A DNA stretch of 35,850 nt from Methylomonas methanica (GTDB lineage: Bacteria; Pseudomonadota; Gammaproteobacteria; Methylococcales; Methylomonadaceae), in NCBI GenBank assembly GCA_001644045.1, contig LUUF01000034.1, forward strand, positions 1 to 35,850, written 5' to 3'. The notes beneath the pieces were generated by a model that saw nothing but the letters and a program-made list of their open reading frames with translations, was not told the origin of the DNA and made no database searches. Every line of letters begins with the position of its first letter. Positions within the stretch are counted from its first letter, which is position 1. The position numbers were made by a program, and so were the translations under genes. Of this stretch, positions 27,444 through 35,850 are shown piece after piece.

Positions 27444-28457
27444 ATGACTCTAAAAGGAATAGCCTCAGCTTTTGCCACAGTATTACTAATTGCCGGCATC
27501 GGCGTTGGCATAGGCATGCTACGGAGTTATTTTGGCTGGTCGAACAACACAGTTTCTTGGCTCTTTTTCGGTGCGGGTACGCTGGTTGCACTTGCCTTAA
27601 CTTACAAGCTGAGGCATTTAGCGTTCATCAATGCAACCCCTATTGCCAAAGATAAACCGCTAAAACTGAAACCGCTACATTATGTCGGCCTGATAACCAT
27701 AGCTGTTGGTATCACACTCTCTATGGCAAACATAACCGGTGTTTTCTTAATTTTTCCATTCGCCGATAAATTCATACTGGTCGGTGGAGTACTAATTTAC
27801 ATATTCACTCCTCCTGCAAATGGGCAATTATTTCAACAACGGGCTCAGCCGCTAAATGTACCTGCTACATTCAAAATTTTGGCTATCTTCGGTGCTGTTG
27901 TTTTGTTTCTGGCCATCATAGGCTGCATTATCGACATAGCTCTGAGCACGATACTGCCAAGTGAATTCGGTATGTCCATCGGTATCGGTTTCGGGGCGTT
28001 CCTAGCCTTAGGTTTGGTTATTCTGTCCGAAAAGACCCGAAAACGTATTGTTACGCATAACCAGCCAACAAAACCATTCCAGAAAATGCTGCAAATTACC
28101 TGGATTAGAATTCCCGTCAATTTGATGATCGGTGCATATATCGGCGTTGGCGGGTTCACATTGGGCATGTCTTACGTTTACACGCATTTATTCGGGATCG
28201 ACGCAATCAGAGTCTTGAAAGTGTCCGGCTGGCATTACGGTAGTGCCAAGGCATGCGCGAAACCCGAAATAGAAGGCCGTCCGTTTTTGATTGGCGAAAA
28301 GGCACTTTGCGTGCCGAAAGACGCCAGATTGAGTATGCCAATTGGAACCGATTTGAATGTGGGGGGCCGCGAGTCCGCGTTAGGTTTTAACGTGGACAAG
28401 ATTCTTTCTTACAAACCGGGAAGTGGCCCTACTCCTAATTCAAAGTCTTTAAACTGA
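27444..28457 (+). CDS. Multi-pass membrane protein of unknown function
   Basis: 337 residues with about seven hydrophobic helices: SAFATVLLIAGIGVGIGML, WLFFGAGTLVALALTY, YVGLITIAVGITLSM, FILVGGVLIYIF, ILAIFGAVVLFLAIIGCII, IGIGFGAFLALGLVIL and LMIGAYIGVGGFTLGM. A soluble tail of about 75 residues holds two Cys (KACAKPEIEGRPF and KALCVPKDAR), which could form a disulfide if periplasmic. I recognise no family. It is visibly lower in GC than the neighbouring yfaS and symporter genes, as is the 110-residue gene at 21873. It begins 51 bp after yfaS, so read-through transcription is possible. Confidence 0.7.
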   Translation: MTLKGIASAFATVLLIAGIGVGIGMLRSYFGWSNNTVSWLFFGAGTLVALALTYKLRHLAFINATPIAKDKPLKLKPLHYVGLITIAVGITLSMANITGVFLIFPFADKFILVGGVLIYIFTPPANGQLFQQRAQPLNVPATFKILAIFGAVVLFLAIIGCIIDIALSTILPSEFGMSIGIGFGAFLALGLVILSEKTRKRIVTHNQPTKPFQKMLQITWIRIPVNLMIGAYIGVGGFTLGMSYVYTHLFGIDAIRVLKVSGWHYGSAKACAKPEIEGRPFLIGEKALCVPKDARLSMPIGTDLNVGGRESALGFNVDKILSYKPGSGPTPNSKSLN

Positions 28458-28483
28458 ATTAACCCGATAATTCGCAATTTTAC

Positions 28484-28512
28484 GGTGCAATAGGCGTTAG
28501 CAGTCTTGCACC
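28484..28512 (+). terminator. Possible weak hairpin terminator
   Basis: GGTGCAA (28484-28490) pairs with TTGCACC (28506-28512) over a 15-base loop; only a short TTAT follows, so termination would be inefficient. Confidence 0.3.
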
Positions 28513-28619
28513 TTATGCGATATCAACTTGGAATATCAGGCTGGCCGGCGATAAATCAAGCAAAATCCCCGTAAAACCCCTAAGATCAAGCCATCCCGGC
28601 CAACTGTTATTCAACCGCC

Positions 28620-29870
28620 ATGAAAAATCACCACAGATTGCTACTGAGTTTAGTACTGGGCGCTGGCGCCGGCTTGATATGCCATGGTTTTGCCGACAGC
28701 GAAGCATTGCAGATTTTCAACCGCTATTTGATGGAACCCGTCGGCCAAATCTTCTTGCGGCTGATTTTTATGATCGTGGTGCCGATGGTGATGAGCGGTT
28801 TGATGTTGGGTGTCTATCAACTCAGCAATCATCACGGTTTGGCGCGAGTGGCCAAGCGCACCTTGTTTTTTACCGTACTGGCCAGTTCGGCATCGGTGGC
28901 GGTGGGTATTTCGCTGGTCAATTTGGCGCAGCCGGGGGTGGGGCTGGATATTTCGCAGATGTTGGGCGATAACGCCGGCGTGCATAAAATTCAGCAAAAC
29001 GTCGCCCAAGCCAAACCTGTGGTGCAATCCTTGCTGGAGATCATCCCGAAAAATCCGTTCGCCAGCGCCACCCAGGCACTGGAAGGCGAGATGCTGTCCT
29101 TGATGTTTTTCTCGCTGGCTTTCGGCGCGGCGCTGGCTGCGACCAACGGCGACAAGCCGTCGCGCTGGATCGAGCTACTGGAAGAAACCTACGCCGCCTG
29201 CCTGCTGGTGGTCGATACCGCGATGAAGCTGGCGCCGATTGCGGTGTTTGCGCTGGTGTTCCAATCGACGTTCAAATTCGGCCATCATATTTTGTTTTCC
29301 TTGGGTTTTTACGTGCTGGTGGTGGTGACCGGGCTGATGGTGCAGCAAGCAGTGGTGTACAGCATGCTGCTGCGCTTTTTTACTCGGATCAAGCCACTGA
29401 GTTTTTTCCGGCAGTGCCGGGATGTGTATCTTTACGCCTTTGCCACTGCATCCTCCAATGCTACCCTACCGCGCTCGCTGGAACTGGCGGAACAGGATTT
29501 AAAGCTGCGGCCGGAAGTCGCGCGCTTTGTGTTGACGATAGGCTCCACCGCCAATCAGAACGGTACAGCGTTGTTCGAAGGCATCACGGTGTTATTTCTG
29601 GCCCAGGTATATGGCGTGGATTTGTCGCTGGCGCAGCAGGTGCAGGTGGTATTGATGTCTATCCTGGCCGGCATCGGCACCGCTGGCGTACCGGGCGGCT
29701 CCTTGCCCTTGATCATGATTTTGACCCAACAGGTCGGGATTCCACCCGAAGGCATGGGTTTGATTTTGGGCGTGGACCGCTTCCTGGATATGTGCCGCAC
29801 CACCTTAAATGTTAGTGGGGATTTGGTCATCGCTGCCTTGGTCGATCAGCCGGAACCGGAAGGCACGTAG
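28620..29870 (+). CDS. Sodium/proton:dicarboxylate or amino-acid symporter (SDF family)
   Basis: 416 residues, inner membrane, of the DctA/GltP/GltPh fold. The hairpin-1 motif reads ATASSNATLPRSLE (family consensus SSSxATLP), the TM7 cation motif reads STANQNGTALFEG (consensus NMDGT), and hairpin 2 and TM8 carry GIGTAGVPGGSLPL and VDRFLDMCRTTLNVSGD, whose last Asp and Asn groups bind substrate. The TM8 Arg after MC fits acidic substrates such as glutamate, aspartate or C4-dicarboxylates; the exact one cannot be fixed. Asp to Gln in the NMDGT motif (here NQNGT) could change ion coupling. ATG 28620 has no strong ribosome site. It appears monocistronic. Confidence 0.9.
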   Translation: MKNHHRLLLSLVLGAGAGLICHGFADSEALQIFNRYLMEPVGQIFLRLIFMIVVPMVMSGLMLGVYQLSNHHGLARVAKRTLFFTVLASSASVAVGISLVNLAQPGVGLDISQMLGDNAGVHKIQQNVAQAKPVVQSLLEIIPKNPFASATQALEGEMLSLMFFSLAFGAALAATNGDKPSRWIELLEETYAACLLVVDTAMKLAPIAVFALVFQSTFKFGHHILFSLGFYVLVVVTGLMVQQAVVYSMLLRFFTRIKPLSFFRQCRDVYLYAFATASSNATLPRSLELAEQDLKLRPEVARFVLTIGSTANQNGTALFEGITVLFLAQVYGVDLSLAQQVQVVLMSILAGIGTAGVPGGSLPLIMILTQQVGIPPEGMGLILGVDRFLDMCRTTLNVSGDLVIAALVDQPEPEGT

Positions 29871-30090
29871 ACAGGGTTAAGCCACGACTGCCCATAAAGA
29901 CTTTAATATCTCTAAAAAGGCAGTACTCTCTCCTTCGCGGGTATGACGAACCCTGAAAATTTAAGGGCCGAGTTAATAAGTAATCTTAGAAATTCACTTT
30001 TGCAATTTGCGGTGGGGTTTTTGCACGCTTCATACGTCTTACATCATGACGGCAAGGTTTGCCGGATGAATTGGACATAATGGAGCTAAT

Positions 30091-31323
30091 ATGAAAATCC
30101 GCCCCTTTTGGGTCTTGGTGCACCGTTACGCCGGCTTGGCGATGACAGTGTTTTTGATCATTGTTGGCTTGACCGGCAGTCTGTTGGCGTTTTACAGCGA
30201 ATTGGAACATCTGATCAGTCCGCAGCTTTCAGCTCCCGCCTCGGCTATGCCGCGTTTAAGCCCGCCCTTGTTGCAAGCCCAGGCGGAGCGCCTGGTGCCA
30301 CAGGGGAAGATCAATTCGGTCTGGTTGGAACACGATGCAGCGCATGTTGATGTGGCGCCGCGCACCGATCCTGCGACCGGTCAGCCTTACGAACTCGGCT
30401 TCACCCAGTTGATCCTCAACCCCTATACCGGCGAGGAACTGGGCCGGCGCAATTGGGGCGCGATTTCCGAAGGCTGGATCAACCTGATGCCCTTTGTCTA
30501 CAAGTTGCATTATGCGCTGGCGCTGGATGAAATCGGCGGCTGGATTTTAGGCATCACCGCGCTGGTGTGGACGCTGGATTGCTTTGTAGGGTTTTATCTA
30601 ACCCTGCCGATAAGCAAAAGATCCAAAGTTTCGGCGATGCGTGGCGAACAACGCTCGTTCTGGCGTCGCTGGGCGCCGGCCTGGCTCGTCAAGTGGCACG
30701 GTTCCAGTTTTCGGGTAAATTTCGATCTGCATCGGGCCGGGGGCTTGTGGCTGTGGGCAATGTTGTTGGTGTTTGCCTGGTCCAGTGTGTTTATGAATCT
30801 GTCCGATACGGTTTATGCGCCGGTCACACGGGCGGTATTCACCGACTATCACGAACCCTGGATCGATTTTCCCGATCTGGATAAACCCTTGAAACATCCG
30901 CCCATCGCCTGGTCCGATGCTTACCGTATTGCTGCAAACATGATGGAACAGGCATCCAGTCAACAAGGCTTTGTGATCGAAGCCCAGCAGGGTTTTCGTT
31001 ACAATCCGGCCAAGGGTTTTTATGTGTATACCGTGCGCAGCAGCTTGGATGTCGAGGACAAGCACGGCAGTACCCGCTTGGTAATCGATGCCACGACCGG
31101 CGCGCAAAAATTACTGATACTACCCACCGGTCAGTATGCCGGCAACACCGTCAGCAGTTGGCTGGCAGCCTTGCACATGGCCGATGTGTTTGGCATGCCT
31201 TACCGGATATTTGTTTGCCTACTGGGATTGGCAATTGTGATGCTATCGGTGACTGGGGTCGTTATCTGGCAGAAAAAACGTCGGGCCAGACTGCAAAAAG
31301 CGGTTTTGCGGGAAGAGGTTTAA
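30091..31323 (+). CDS. PepSY-domain transmembrane protein (PiuB-like)
   Basis: 410 residues. The N-terminal helix WVLVHRYAGLAMTVFLIIVGLTG is the PepSY-associated TM signature. It is followed by a periplasmic PepSY-type region, a second helix (ILGITALVWTLDCFVGFYLTLP), a third (FDLHRAGGLWLWAMLLVFAW), another periplasmic region and a last helix (IFVCLLGLAIVMLSVTGVVIW). Conserved His residues in WVLVHRYAG, KLHYALAL, DLHRAG and LHMADVFG could bind heme or metal. Such proteins often accompany TonB-dependent iron-siderophore receptors as ferric reductases, but no receptor gene lies here. Start ATG 30091 has TGGAG upstream. It runs tail to tail into the Uma2 gene with overlapping stops. Confidence 0.88.
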   Translation: MKIRPFWVLVHRYAGLAMTVFLIIVGLTGSLLAFYSELEHLISPQLSAPASAMPRLSPPLLQAQAERLVPQGKINSVWLEHDAAHVDVAPRTDPATGQPYELGFTQLILNPYTGEELGRRNWGAISEGWINLMPFVYKLHYALALDEIGGWILGITALVWTLDCFVGFYLTLPISKRSKVSAMRGEQRSFWRRWAPAWLVKWHGSSFRVNFDLHRAGGLWLWAMLLVFAWSSVFMNLSDTVYAPVTRAVFTDYHEPWIDFPDLDKPLKHPPIAWSDAYRIAANMMEQASSQQGFVIEAQQGFRYNPAKGFYVYTVRSSLDVEDKHGSTRLVIDATTGAQKLLILPTGQYAGNTVSSWLAALHMADVFGMPYRIFVCLLGLAIVMLSVTGVVIWQKKRRARLQKAVLREEV

Positions 31324-31919
31324 GACGCCGATTGCAAGGCTTCTTGCTGTTTTTGCTGTAAGAAACTCAGGACGTCTTCGTTGTCGACACGCTCGTAAAT
31401 GTCTTCGACGGCGATGCTGATGCCTAAAGATGCAAAGCTAATCCGGTCGCCCAGGTAATAGTAAAACGATTGCCAGTTGTGCGCTCGGCTAAACAGTTGA
31501 ATTTCGCCTTTGTCCTGTTCTATCAGAACATATTCTTGCAGGCTTGGGATATTTTGGCAGCGCAGGCGCTTGGCGGTTTGATCGAACTTGCGGGTGGTTT
31601 TGGACAGCACCTCAATGATGATGGTCGGCGCGATTTTATAATAAGGGTCTACGTTATCCTCATTGCAAACCACCATCACGTCGGGATAGAAAAAATCGTC
31701 AGCCACGCGCAGTTTCATGTCGGATATCAGCGTTCTACATGGCGTGCCTTTTAGCTGTTGTTTTAGTTCGCACGCAATATTGCCAGCTATCAAATTATGA
31801 TTGGAGCTGACATCAGGCATTCGATGAGGTTTCCCGTCTATTAGTTGGTGCTTGATGTCGGCCAGTAATTCGCTCCGAAGATATGCTTCAGGGCTAATGC
31901 GGTGCTGGGGAAATACCAT
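31320..31919 (-). CDS. Uma2-family (DUF820) nuclease-like protein
   Basis: 199 residues from ATG 31919; an upstream in-frame ATG at 31964 adds 15 residues that do not fit the family N-terminus (QHRISPEAYLRSE). The PD-(D/E)XK pattern of Uma2 proteins is visible: FFYPDVMVVC (Asp), then TIIIEVLSKTTRKFD (Glu and Lys), then EYVLIEQDKGEI. These proteins occur in many copies in cyanobacteria and some environmental proteobacteria, and their biological role is unclear. Its stop overlaps the PepSY gene stop by a few bases and its start is divergent from polA across about 160 bp. Confidence 0.85.
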   Translation of the reverse strand: MVFPQHRISPEAYLRSELLADIKHQLIDGKPHRMPDVSSNHNLIAGNIACELKQQLKGTPCRTLISDMKLRVADDFFYPDVMVVCNEDNVDPYYKIAPTIIIEVLSKTTRKFDQTAKRLRCQNIPSLQEYVLIEQDKGEIQLFSRAHNWQSFYYYLGDRISFASLGISIAVEDIYERVDNEDVLSFLQQKQQEALQSAS

Positions 31920-32082
31920 AGCTGAACTCAAGGGGAAATCGGGTTGAAAGTACTGGCGCAACATAGTCGATTGCCGGCATGCCCGTCAAGCATCTACGCC
32001 GCCGACTGGTAATAACGCACTTGCAGCCATTAGCTTGGCCCTGTATCGTTGCGACAACCCTACTGTTGCTTGTTGACTCTCC

Positions 32083-34830
32083 ATGTCCGATTCCGCCCCA
32101 AACAAACTGATCCTGGTCGACGGCTCGTCGTTTCTGTTTCGCGCCTTCCATGCGGTACCGCCATTGACCAATGCGCAGGGCGAGCCGACTAACGCCGTTT
32201 ATGGCGTGTCCAATATGTTGCGCAAACTGATCAACGACTACAACACGCCCTATATCACCGTGGTGTTCGATGCGCCGGGCAAGACCTTCCGTCACGATTT
32301 GTATGATCAATACAAAGCCCATCGGCCGCCGATGCCGGATGATCTGCGCGTGCAAATTGCCCCCTTGCACGATTTGATTCGCTCGCTGGGCTTGCCGCTA
32401 ATTATCGAGCACGGCGTGGAAGCCGACGATGTGCTGGGCAGCCTGGCGCAGAACGCCGCGCGCCAAGGCTTTGAAGTGATTATTTCCACCGGCGATAAGG
32501 ACATGGCGCAATTGGTGAACGAGCAAATTACGCTGGAAAACACCATGACCAACACCCGCATGGATATTCAGGGTGTACAGGAGAAGTTCGGCGTGATGCC
32601 GGAGCAAATTATCGATTATCTGGCGCTGATGGGCGACGCGGTGGACAATATCCCCGGCGTGCCGAAAGTCGGTCCTAAAACCGCCGCCAAATGGTTGCAG
32701 GAATACGGCACGCTGGACAACCTGATCGCCCGCGCCGACGAGATCAAAGGCAAGATCGGCGACAATTTGCGGGAGGCCTTGGGCCAGTTGCCGCTGTCGC
32801 GCGAACTGACTACCATCAAATGCGATGTGGCCTTGCATTACAGCTTGGACGATTTAAAACGCACGGAGCCGGACATGGCCGCGCTGAAAAATCAATTGGG
32901 GCATTTGGGCTTTAGCAGTTGGCTGAAAACCTTGAACGGCGATATCGCGCCTGCCACAGCTCCCGCGCCGACAACTATCGCTACCCAAACACCGGTCGAA
33001 TTAGTAAAACCGGCAGCGCCTACCAAGGATTACCAAACCATCCTCACCCAAACCGATTTCGCTGCCTGGCTGGATAAACTCAAGCAAGCCGAGCTGTTCG
33101 CCTTCGACACCGAAACCACCAGTCTGAATTACAGTGATGCGCAAATCGTCGGAGTGTCGTTTGCGGTAGACGCCGGCCAGGCCGCTTATCTGCCGGTGGC
33201 GCACGATTATCCCGATGCGCCGGCCCAGCTCGATCGGCAAACCGTATTGGATGCCTTGAAACCCTTGCTGGAAGACCCGCAAAAAGCCAAGCTGGGGCAA
33301 AACCTGAAATACGATAGCCATGTGTTGGTCAATCACGGCATCGCGCTACGCGGCATCCAGCACGACACGATGCTGGAGTCTTACGTGTTGAACAGCACCG
33401 CGACTAAACACAATATGGACGATCTGGCCAAGCATTACCTGGGCGTGGACACCATTCATTTCGAAGACGTGGCCGGCAAGGGTGCGAAGCAGATCGGCTT
33501 TGCGGAAGTCGCTATCGAGCAGGCCAGCGAATACGCCGCCGAGGATGCCGACATCACCCTGCGCCTGCATCAAACCCTGTCCGCGCAATTACAACAGCAC
33601 CCCAGTTTATGGGCTTTGTATAACGAGATCGAAGTGCCGCTGATCAGCGTGTTGGCGCGGATCGAGGAAAATGGCGTGTTGATCGACAGCGCGATGTTGG
33701 CGCAGCAAAGCCTGGAGTTGGCGAACCGGATGATAGGCATCGAACAGCAAGCCCACGATCTGGCCGGCTCGGCATTCAACCTCGGTTCGCCCAAGCAGAT
33801 TCAGGAAATCTTGTACGACCGTTTAAATTTGCCGGTGCTGAAGAAAACCCCAAAAGGCCAGCCTTCCACCGACGAATCGGTGTTGCAAGAGTTGGCGGTG
33901 GATTATGCCTTGCCCCGCTTGATTTTGGATTTTCGCGGCATGAGCAAGCTCAAATCCACCTACACCGACAAACTGCCGCAGCAGGTCAACAACCGCACCG
34001 GTCGGGTGCATACGTCTTATCATCAGGCCGTAGCCGCGACCGGGCGCTTGTCCTCGTCCGACCCCAATCTGCAAAACATCCCGATCCGTAGCGAAGAGGG
34101 CCGCAAGATTCGGCAGGCCTTTATCGCCCCGCCCGGCTATAAAATCGTCGCCGCCGACTATTCGCAAATCGAGCTGCGGATCATGGCGCATCTATCCGGC
34201 GACGCCGGCCTGCTGGCGGCGTTTTCGCAAGGCGTGGATGTGCATAGAGCCACGGCGGCGGAAGTATTCGAAGTGGAGCTGGAGCAAGTCACCCATGATT
34301 TGCGCCGTTCCGCCAAGGCCATCAATTTTGGTCTGATCTACGGCATGTCGGCGTTCGGATTAGCGCAGCAATTGGGCTTGCCGCGCAATCAGGCTCAGGC
34401 TTATATCGATCTATACTTCAGCCGTTACCCCGGGGTGAAACAGTATATGGACAACACCCGCGAATTGGCCAAGCAGCAAGGTTATGTCGAAACCATCTTC
34501 GGCCGCCGCCTGTATTTGCCGGAAATCAACTCGCGTAACGCCGCGATGCGCCAGTACGCCGAACGTACTGCCATCAATGCGCCGATGCAAGGCACCGCCG
34601 CCGACATCATCAAACGGGCGATGCTGGCTTGCGATGCCTGGATCGGCGCGGATAATCCGGATGTGAAAATGATCATGCAGGTACATGACGAACTGGTGTT
34701 CGAGGTAGCGGAAACACGCTTGGCGGAACATATGGAAACCATCCGTGGCATCATGTCAGCCGCCGCAGAGCTGCATGTACCCTTGCTGGTTGAAGTCGGC
34801 AGCGGTGAGAATTGGGACGAAGCGCATTGA
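32083..34830 (+). CDS. polA: DNA polymerase I
   Basis: 915 residues with all three activities apparently intact. The 5'-3' nuclease domain shows [35 protein letters not shown] and [19 protein letters not shown]. The 3'-5' proofreading domain keeps [10 protein letters not shown] (Asp and Glu) and [13 protein letters not shown]. The polymerase domain has motif [20 protein letters not shown], motif [16 protein letters not shown] and motif [13 protein letters not shown]. It fills gaps, removes RNA primers and works in excision repair. The length is close to E. coli PolI (928). The MBL-fold gene follows after 22 bp and is probably co-transcribed. Confidence 0.98.
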   Translation: MSDSAPNKLILVDGSSFLFRAFHAVPPLTNAQGEPTNAVYGVSNMLRKLINDYNTPYITVVFDAPGKTFRHDLYDQYKAHRPPMPDDLRVQIAPLHDLIRSLGLPLIIEHGVEADDVLGSLAQNAARQGFEVIISTGDKDMAQLVNEQITLENTMTNTRMDIQGVQEKFGVMPEQIIDYLALMGDAVDNIPGVPKVGPKTAAKWLQEYGTLDNLIARADEIKGKIGDNLREALGQLPLSRELTTIKCDVALHYSLDDLKRTEPDMAALKNQLGHLGFSSWLKTLNGDIAPATAPAPTTIATQTPVELVKPAAPTKDYQTILTQTDFAAWLDKLKQAELFAFDTETTSLNYSDAQIVGVSFAVDAGQAAYLPVAHDYPDAPAQLDRQTVLDALKPLLEDPQKAKLGQNLKYDSHVLVNHGIALRGIQHDTMLESYVLNSTATKHNMDDLAKHYLGVDTIHFEDVAGKGAKQIGFAEVAIEQASEYAAEDADITLRLHQTLSAQLQQHPSLWALYNEIEVPLISVLARIEENGVLIDSAMLAQQSLELANRMIGIEQQAHDLAGSAFNLGSPKQIQEILYDRLNLPVLKKTPKGQPSTDESVLQELAVDYALPRLILDFRGMSKLKSTYTDKLPQQVNNRTGRVHTSYHQAVAATGRLSSSDPNLQNIPIRSEEGRKIRQAFIAPPGYKIVAADYSQIELRIMAHLSGDAGLLAAFSQGVDVHRATAAEVFEVELEQVTHDLRRSAKAINFGLIYGMSAFGLAQQLGLPRNQAQAYIDLYFSRYPGVKQYMDNTRELAKQQGYVETIFGRRLYLPEINSRNAAMRQYAERTAINAPMQGTAADIIKRAMLACDAWIGADNPDVKMIMQVHDELVFEVAETRLAEHMETIRGIMSAAAELHVPLLVEVGSGENWDEAH

Positions 34831-34852
34831 TCGTAGCCGAGGCTGGTAGGCC

Positions 34853-35755
34853 ATGAAATTCAAGTTCTGGGGAGTGCGCGGCTCAATCGCCACGCCGGGG
34901 CCGAGCACGGTCAAATACGGCGGCAACACCACTTGTATCGAAGTCACCAGCAGTGCCGGCGATTTAATTATTCTGGATGCCGGCACCGGTATCCACGCGC
35001 TGGCGCAACGCTTGCCCCAACAAGCGCTGACCGCGCACATTCTGATTAGCCACACCCACTGGGACCATATTCAAGGCTTGCCGTTTTTCCTGCCGATGTT
35101 CAAGGCCGGCAATATCATCAACATCTACGGCGGCCTGGAGCCTTTGACCCATCAAGGCATAGAGCGGGCGATGCATGTGCAACTGCAGCACAGCTATTTC
35201 CCGATCAGCGAAGCGCAGTTAAAAGCCGAGGTGCGCTATTTCACGTTGAAAGCCGGCGCGCCGATTACCGTGGGCAGCGTGCGGGTGACGCCGACCGTGC
35301 TGAATCACCCGGTTTACAACTTTGGTTATCGCCTCGACGACAGCGACGGCAGCTCCTTGTTTTTTACCGGCGATTACGAACCTCAACTCAATCCTTATCA
35401 GCCGGATCATCCAGGCTACCCGGCCATGCAGGAACTGATCGAGCAAAAACACGAGGAAGTGATTGCGGCCATGGCCGGCGTCGATGCGTTGATTATGGAC
35501 AGCTCCTACACCGACGCCGAATACGCCAACAGGCATGGCTGGGGGCACGGCACGTATCGTTCGGCGATGAATTTCGCGGCGCAGGCGGGCGCTAAAAGAT
35601 TGTTTTTGACGCATCATGAGCCGACGCGGAGTGATGCTGATTTGGAGGCGATTTTTGAATCGCTTTTGCAGGTAGGCGGGAGTGAGGTTTTGGTTTGTTT
35701 GGCTCGGGAGGGGGAGGAGTTTGAGTTGTTGCTTGTCTCAGGTCAGTCCGAATAA
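34853..35755 (+). CDS. Metallo-beta-lactamase-fold hydrolase
   Basis: 300 residues, cytoplasmic. The zinc-binding signature HTHWDH (in LISHTHWDHIQGLPFF, about residue 66) is followed by a conserved His (VLNHPVYNFGYR), an Asp (FFTGDYEP) and a late His pair (LFLTHHEPTRSD). The N-terminus MKFKFWGVRGSIATPG, with KYGGNTTCIEV, is typical of a group of MBL proteins often annotated as phosphodiesterase-like or PqqB-related and sometimes fused to signalling domains. Substrate unknown; a phosphodiester or nucleotide is likely. The 22-bp gap to polA suggests an operon. Codon use in the last 150 bp looks poorer in GC3 and rich in G, unlike the start. Confidence 0.88.
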   Translation: MKFKFWGVRGSIATPGPSTVKYGGNTTCIEVTSSAGDLIILDAGTGIHALAQRLPQQALTAHILISHTHWDHIQGLPFFLPMFKAGNIINIYGGLEPLTHQGIERAMHVQLQHSYFPISEAQLKAEVRYFTLKAGAPITVGSVRVTPTVLNHPVYNFGYRLDDSDGSSLFFTGDYEPQLNPYQPDHPGYPAMQELIEQKHEEVIAAMAGVDALIMDSSYTDAEYANRHGWGHGTYRSAMNFAAQAGAKRLFLTHHEPTRSDADLEAIFESLLQVGGSEVLVCLAREGEEFELLLVSGQSE

Positions 35756-35760
35756 GTTAG

Positions 35761-35850
35761 TGATCCCCGCCATCAAAAATGGACATCTCAAGAAGCGAGG
35801 GATTGATAAAATTGGGCTTCAAATTCGATTGAGAAGTGGCCCCATCTATT
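35761..35850 (+). mobile_element. End of a second IS3-type element (partial)
   Basis: TGATCCCCGCCATCAAAAATG, followed by GACA and a later AAGAAGCGAG, matches the orfA-side end of the first IS3-family element (read inward from 2931) at about 29 of 39 positions. The window ends before any transposase codons. So an IS of the same group probably lies just past the right edge, five bases after the MBL gene. Confidence 0.55.

Overview
The window looks like chromosomal DNA of a gammaproteobacterium. rdgC, darP (yjgA), mtgA, pgm, polA and homologues of the Escherichia coli yfaA/P/Q/S/T genes all occur here. A methanotroph-like relative (Methylococcales) is my guess from overall gene style; nothing in the window proves it. 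No tRNA, rRNA or CRISPR array was seen.

Layout. 1-3245 is a nest of broken insertion sequences: an IS1182-type element (about 320-2031, transposase destroyed by two frameshifts and two stops) sits inside an IS3-family element, which itself cut off a Tn5/IS50-like IS4-family element whose last 19 bp resemble the Tn5 end. 3277-7942 is mostly minus strand: a methylenetetrahydrofolate reductase-like enzyme, a ParA-type ATPase, a decayed two-component pair (frameshifted receiver, truncated kinase), then mtgA (plus strand), darP and a small membrane protein. 7943-8438 is non-coding and holds three consensus DnaA boxes, a near-match, a perfect IHF consensus and AT-rich DNA, an origin-like layout. 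From 8439 most genes are on the plus strand: rdgC and an L,D-transpeptidase, facing a Braun-type lipoprotein and a second L,D-transpeptidase on the minus strand; then pgm, yfaQ (minus), a cold-shock gene, and a large protein with a degenerate Fic-like segment and a Zeta-toxin-type kinase domain.

18382-27392 is a yfa cluster: a fused YfaP-YfaT protein (DUF2135 + DUF1175), YfaA (DUF2138) and a giant YfaS-type alpha-2-macroglobulin that keeps a CxEQ thioester motif. An 0.9-kb cassette bounded by two inverted copies of a ~250-bp hairpin-rich repeat sits between yfaA and yfaS, and one repeat copy is read in frame as the first ~95 codons of yfaS. Motifs in YfaQ (HExxH, SxxK, KTGT, SpoIID-like) and in YfaT (NlpC/P60-like Cys and His) suggest that the cluster is a periplasmic peptidoglycan/protease-trap system rather than a set of unrelated unknowns. 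27444-35755 holds a low-GC membrane protein, an SDF-family symporter, a PepSY membrane protein, a Uma2 nuclease-like protein, polA and a metallo-beta-lactamase-fold hydrolase. At 35761 the end of another IS3-type element begins, with an end sequence like that of the first IS3.

How the genes work together: cell-envelope functions dominate (mtgA makes glycan strands, two L,D-transpeptidases and an Lpp-like lipoprotein could tie the outer membrane to the wall, and the yfa cluster may remodel or guard the periplasm). A second theme is DNA metabolism (rdgC, polA, ParA-like, the DnaA-box region).
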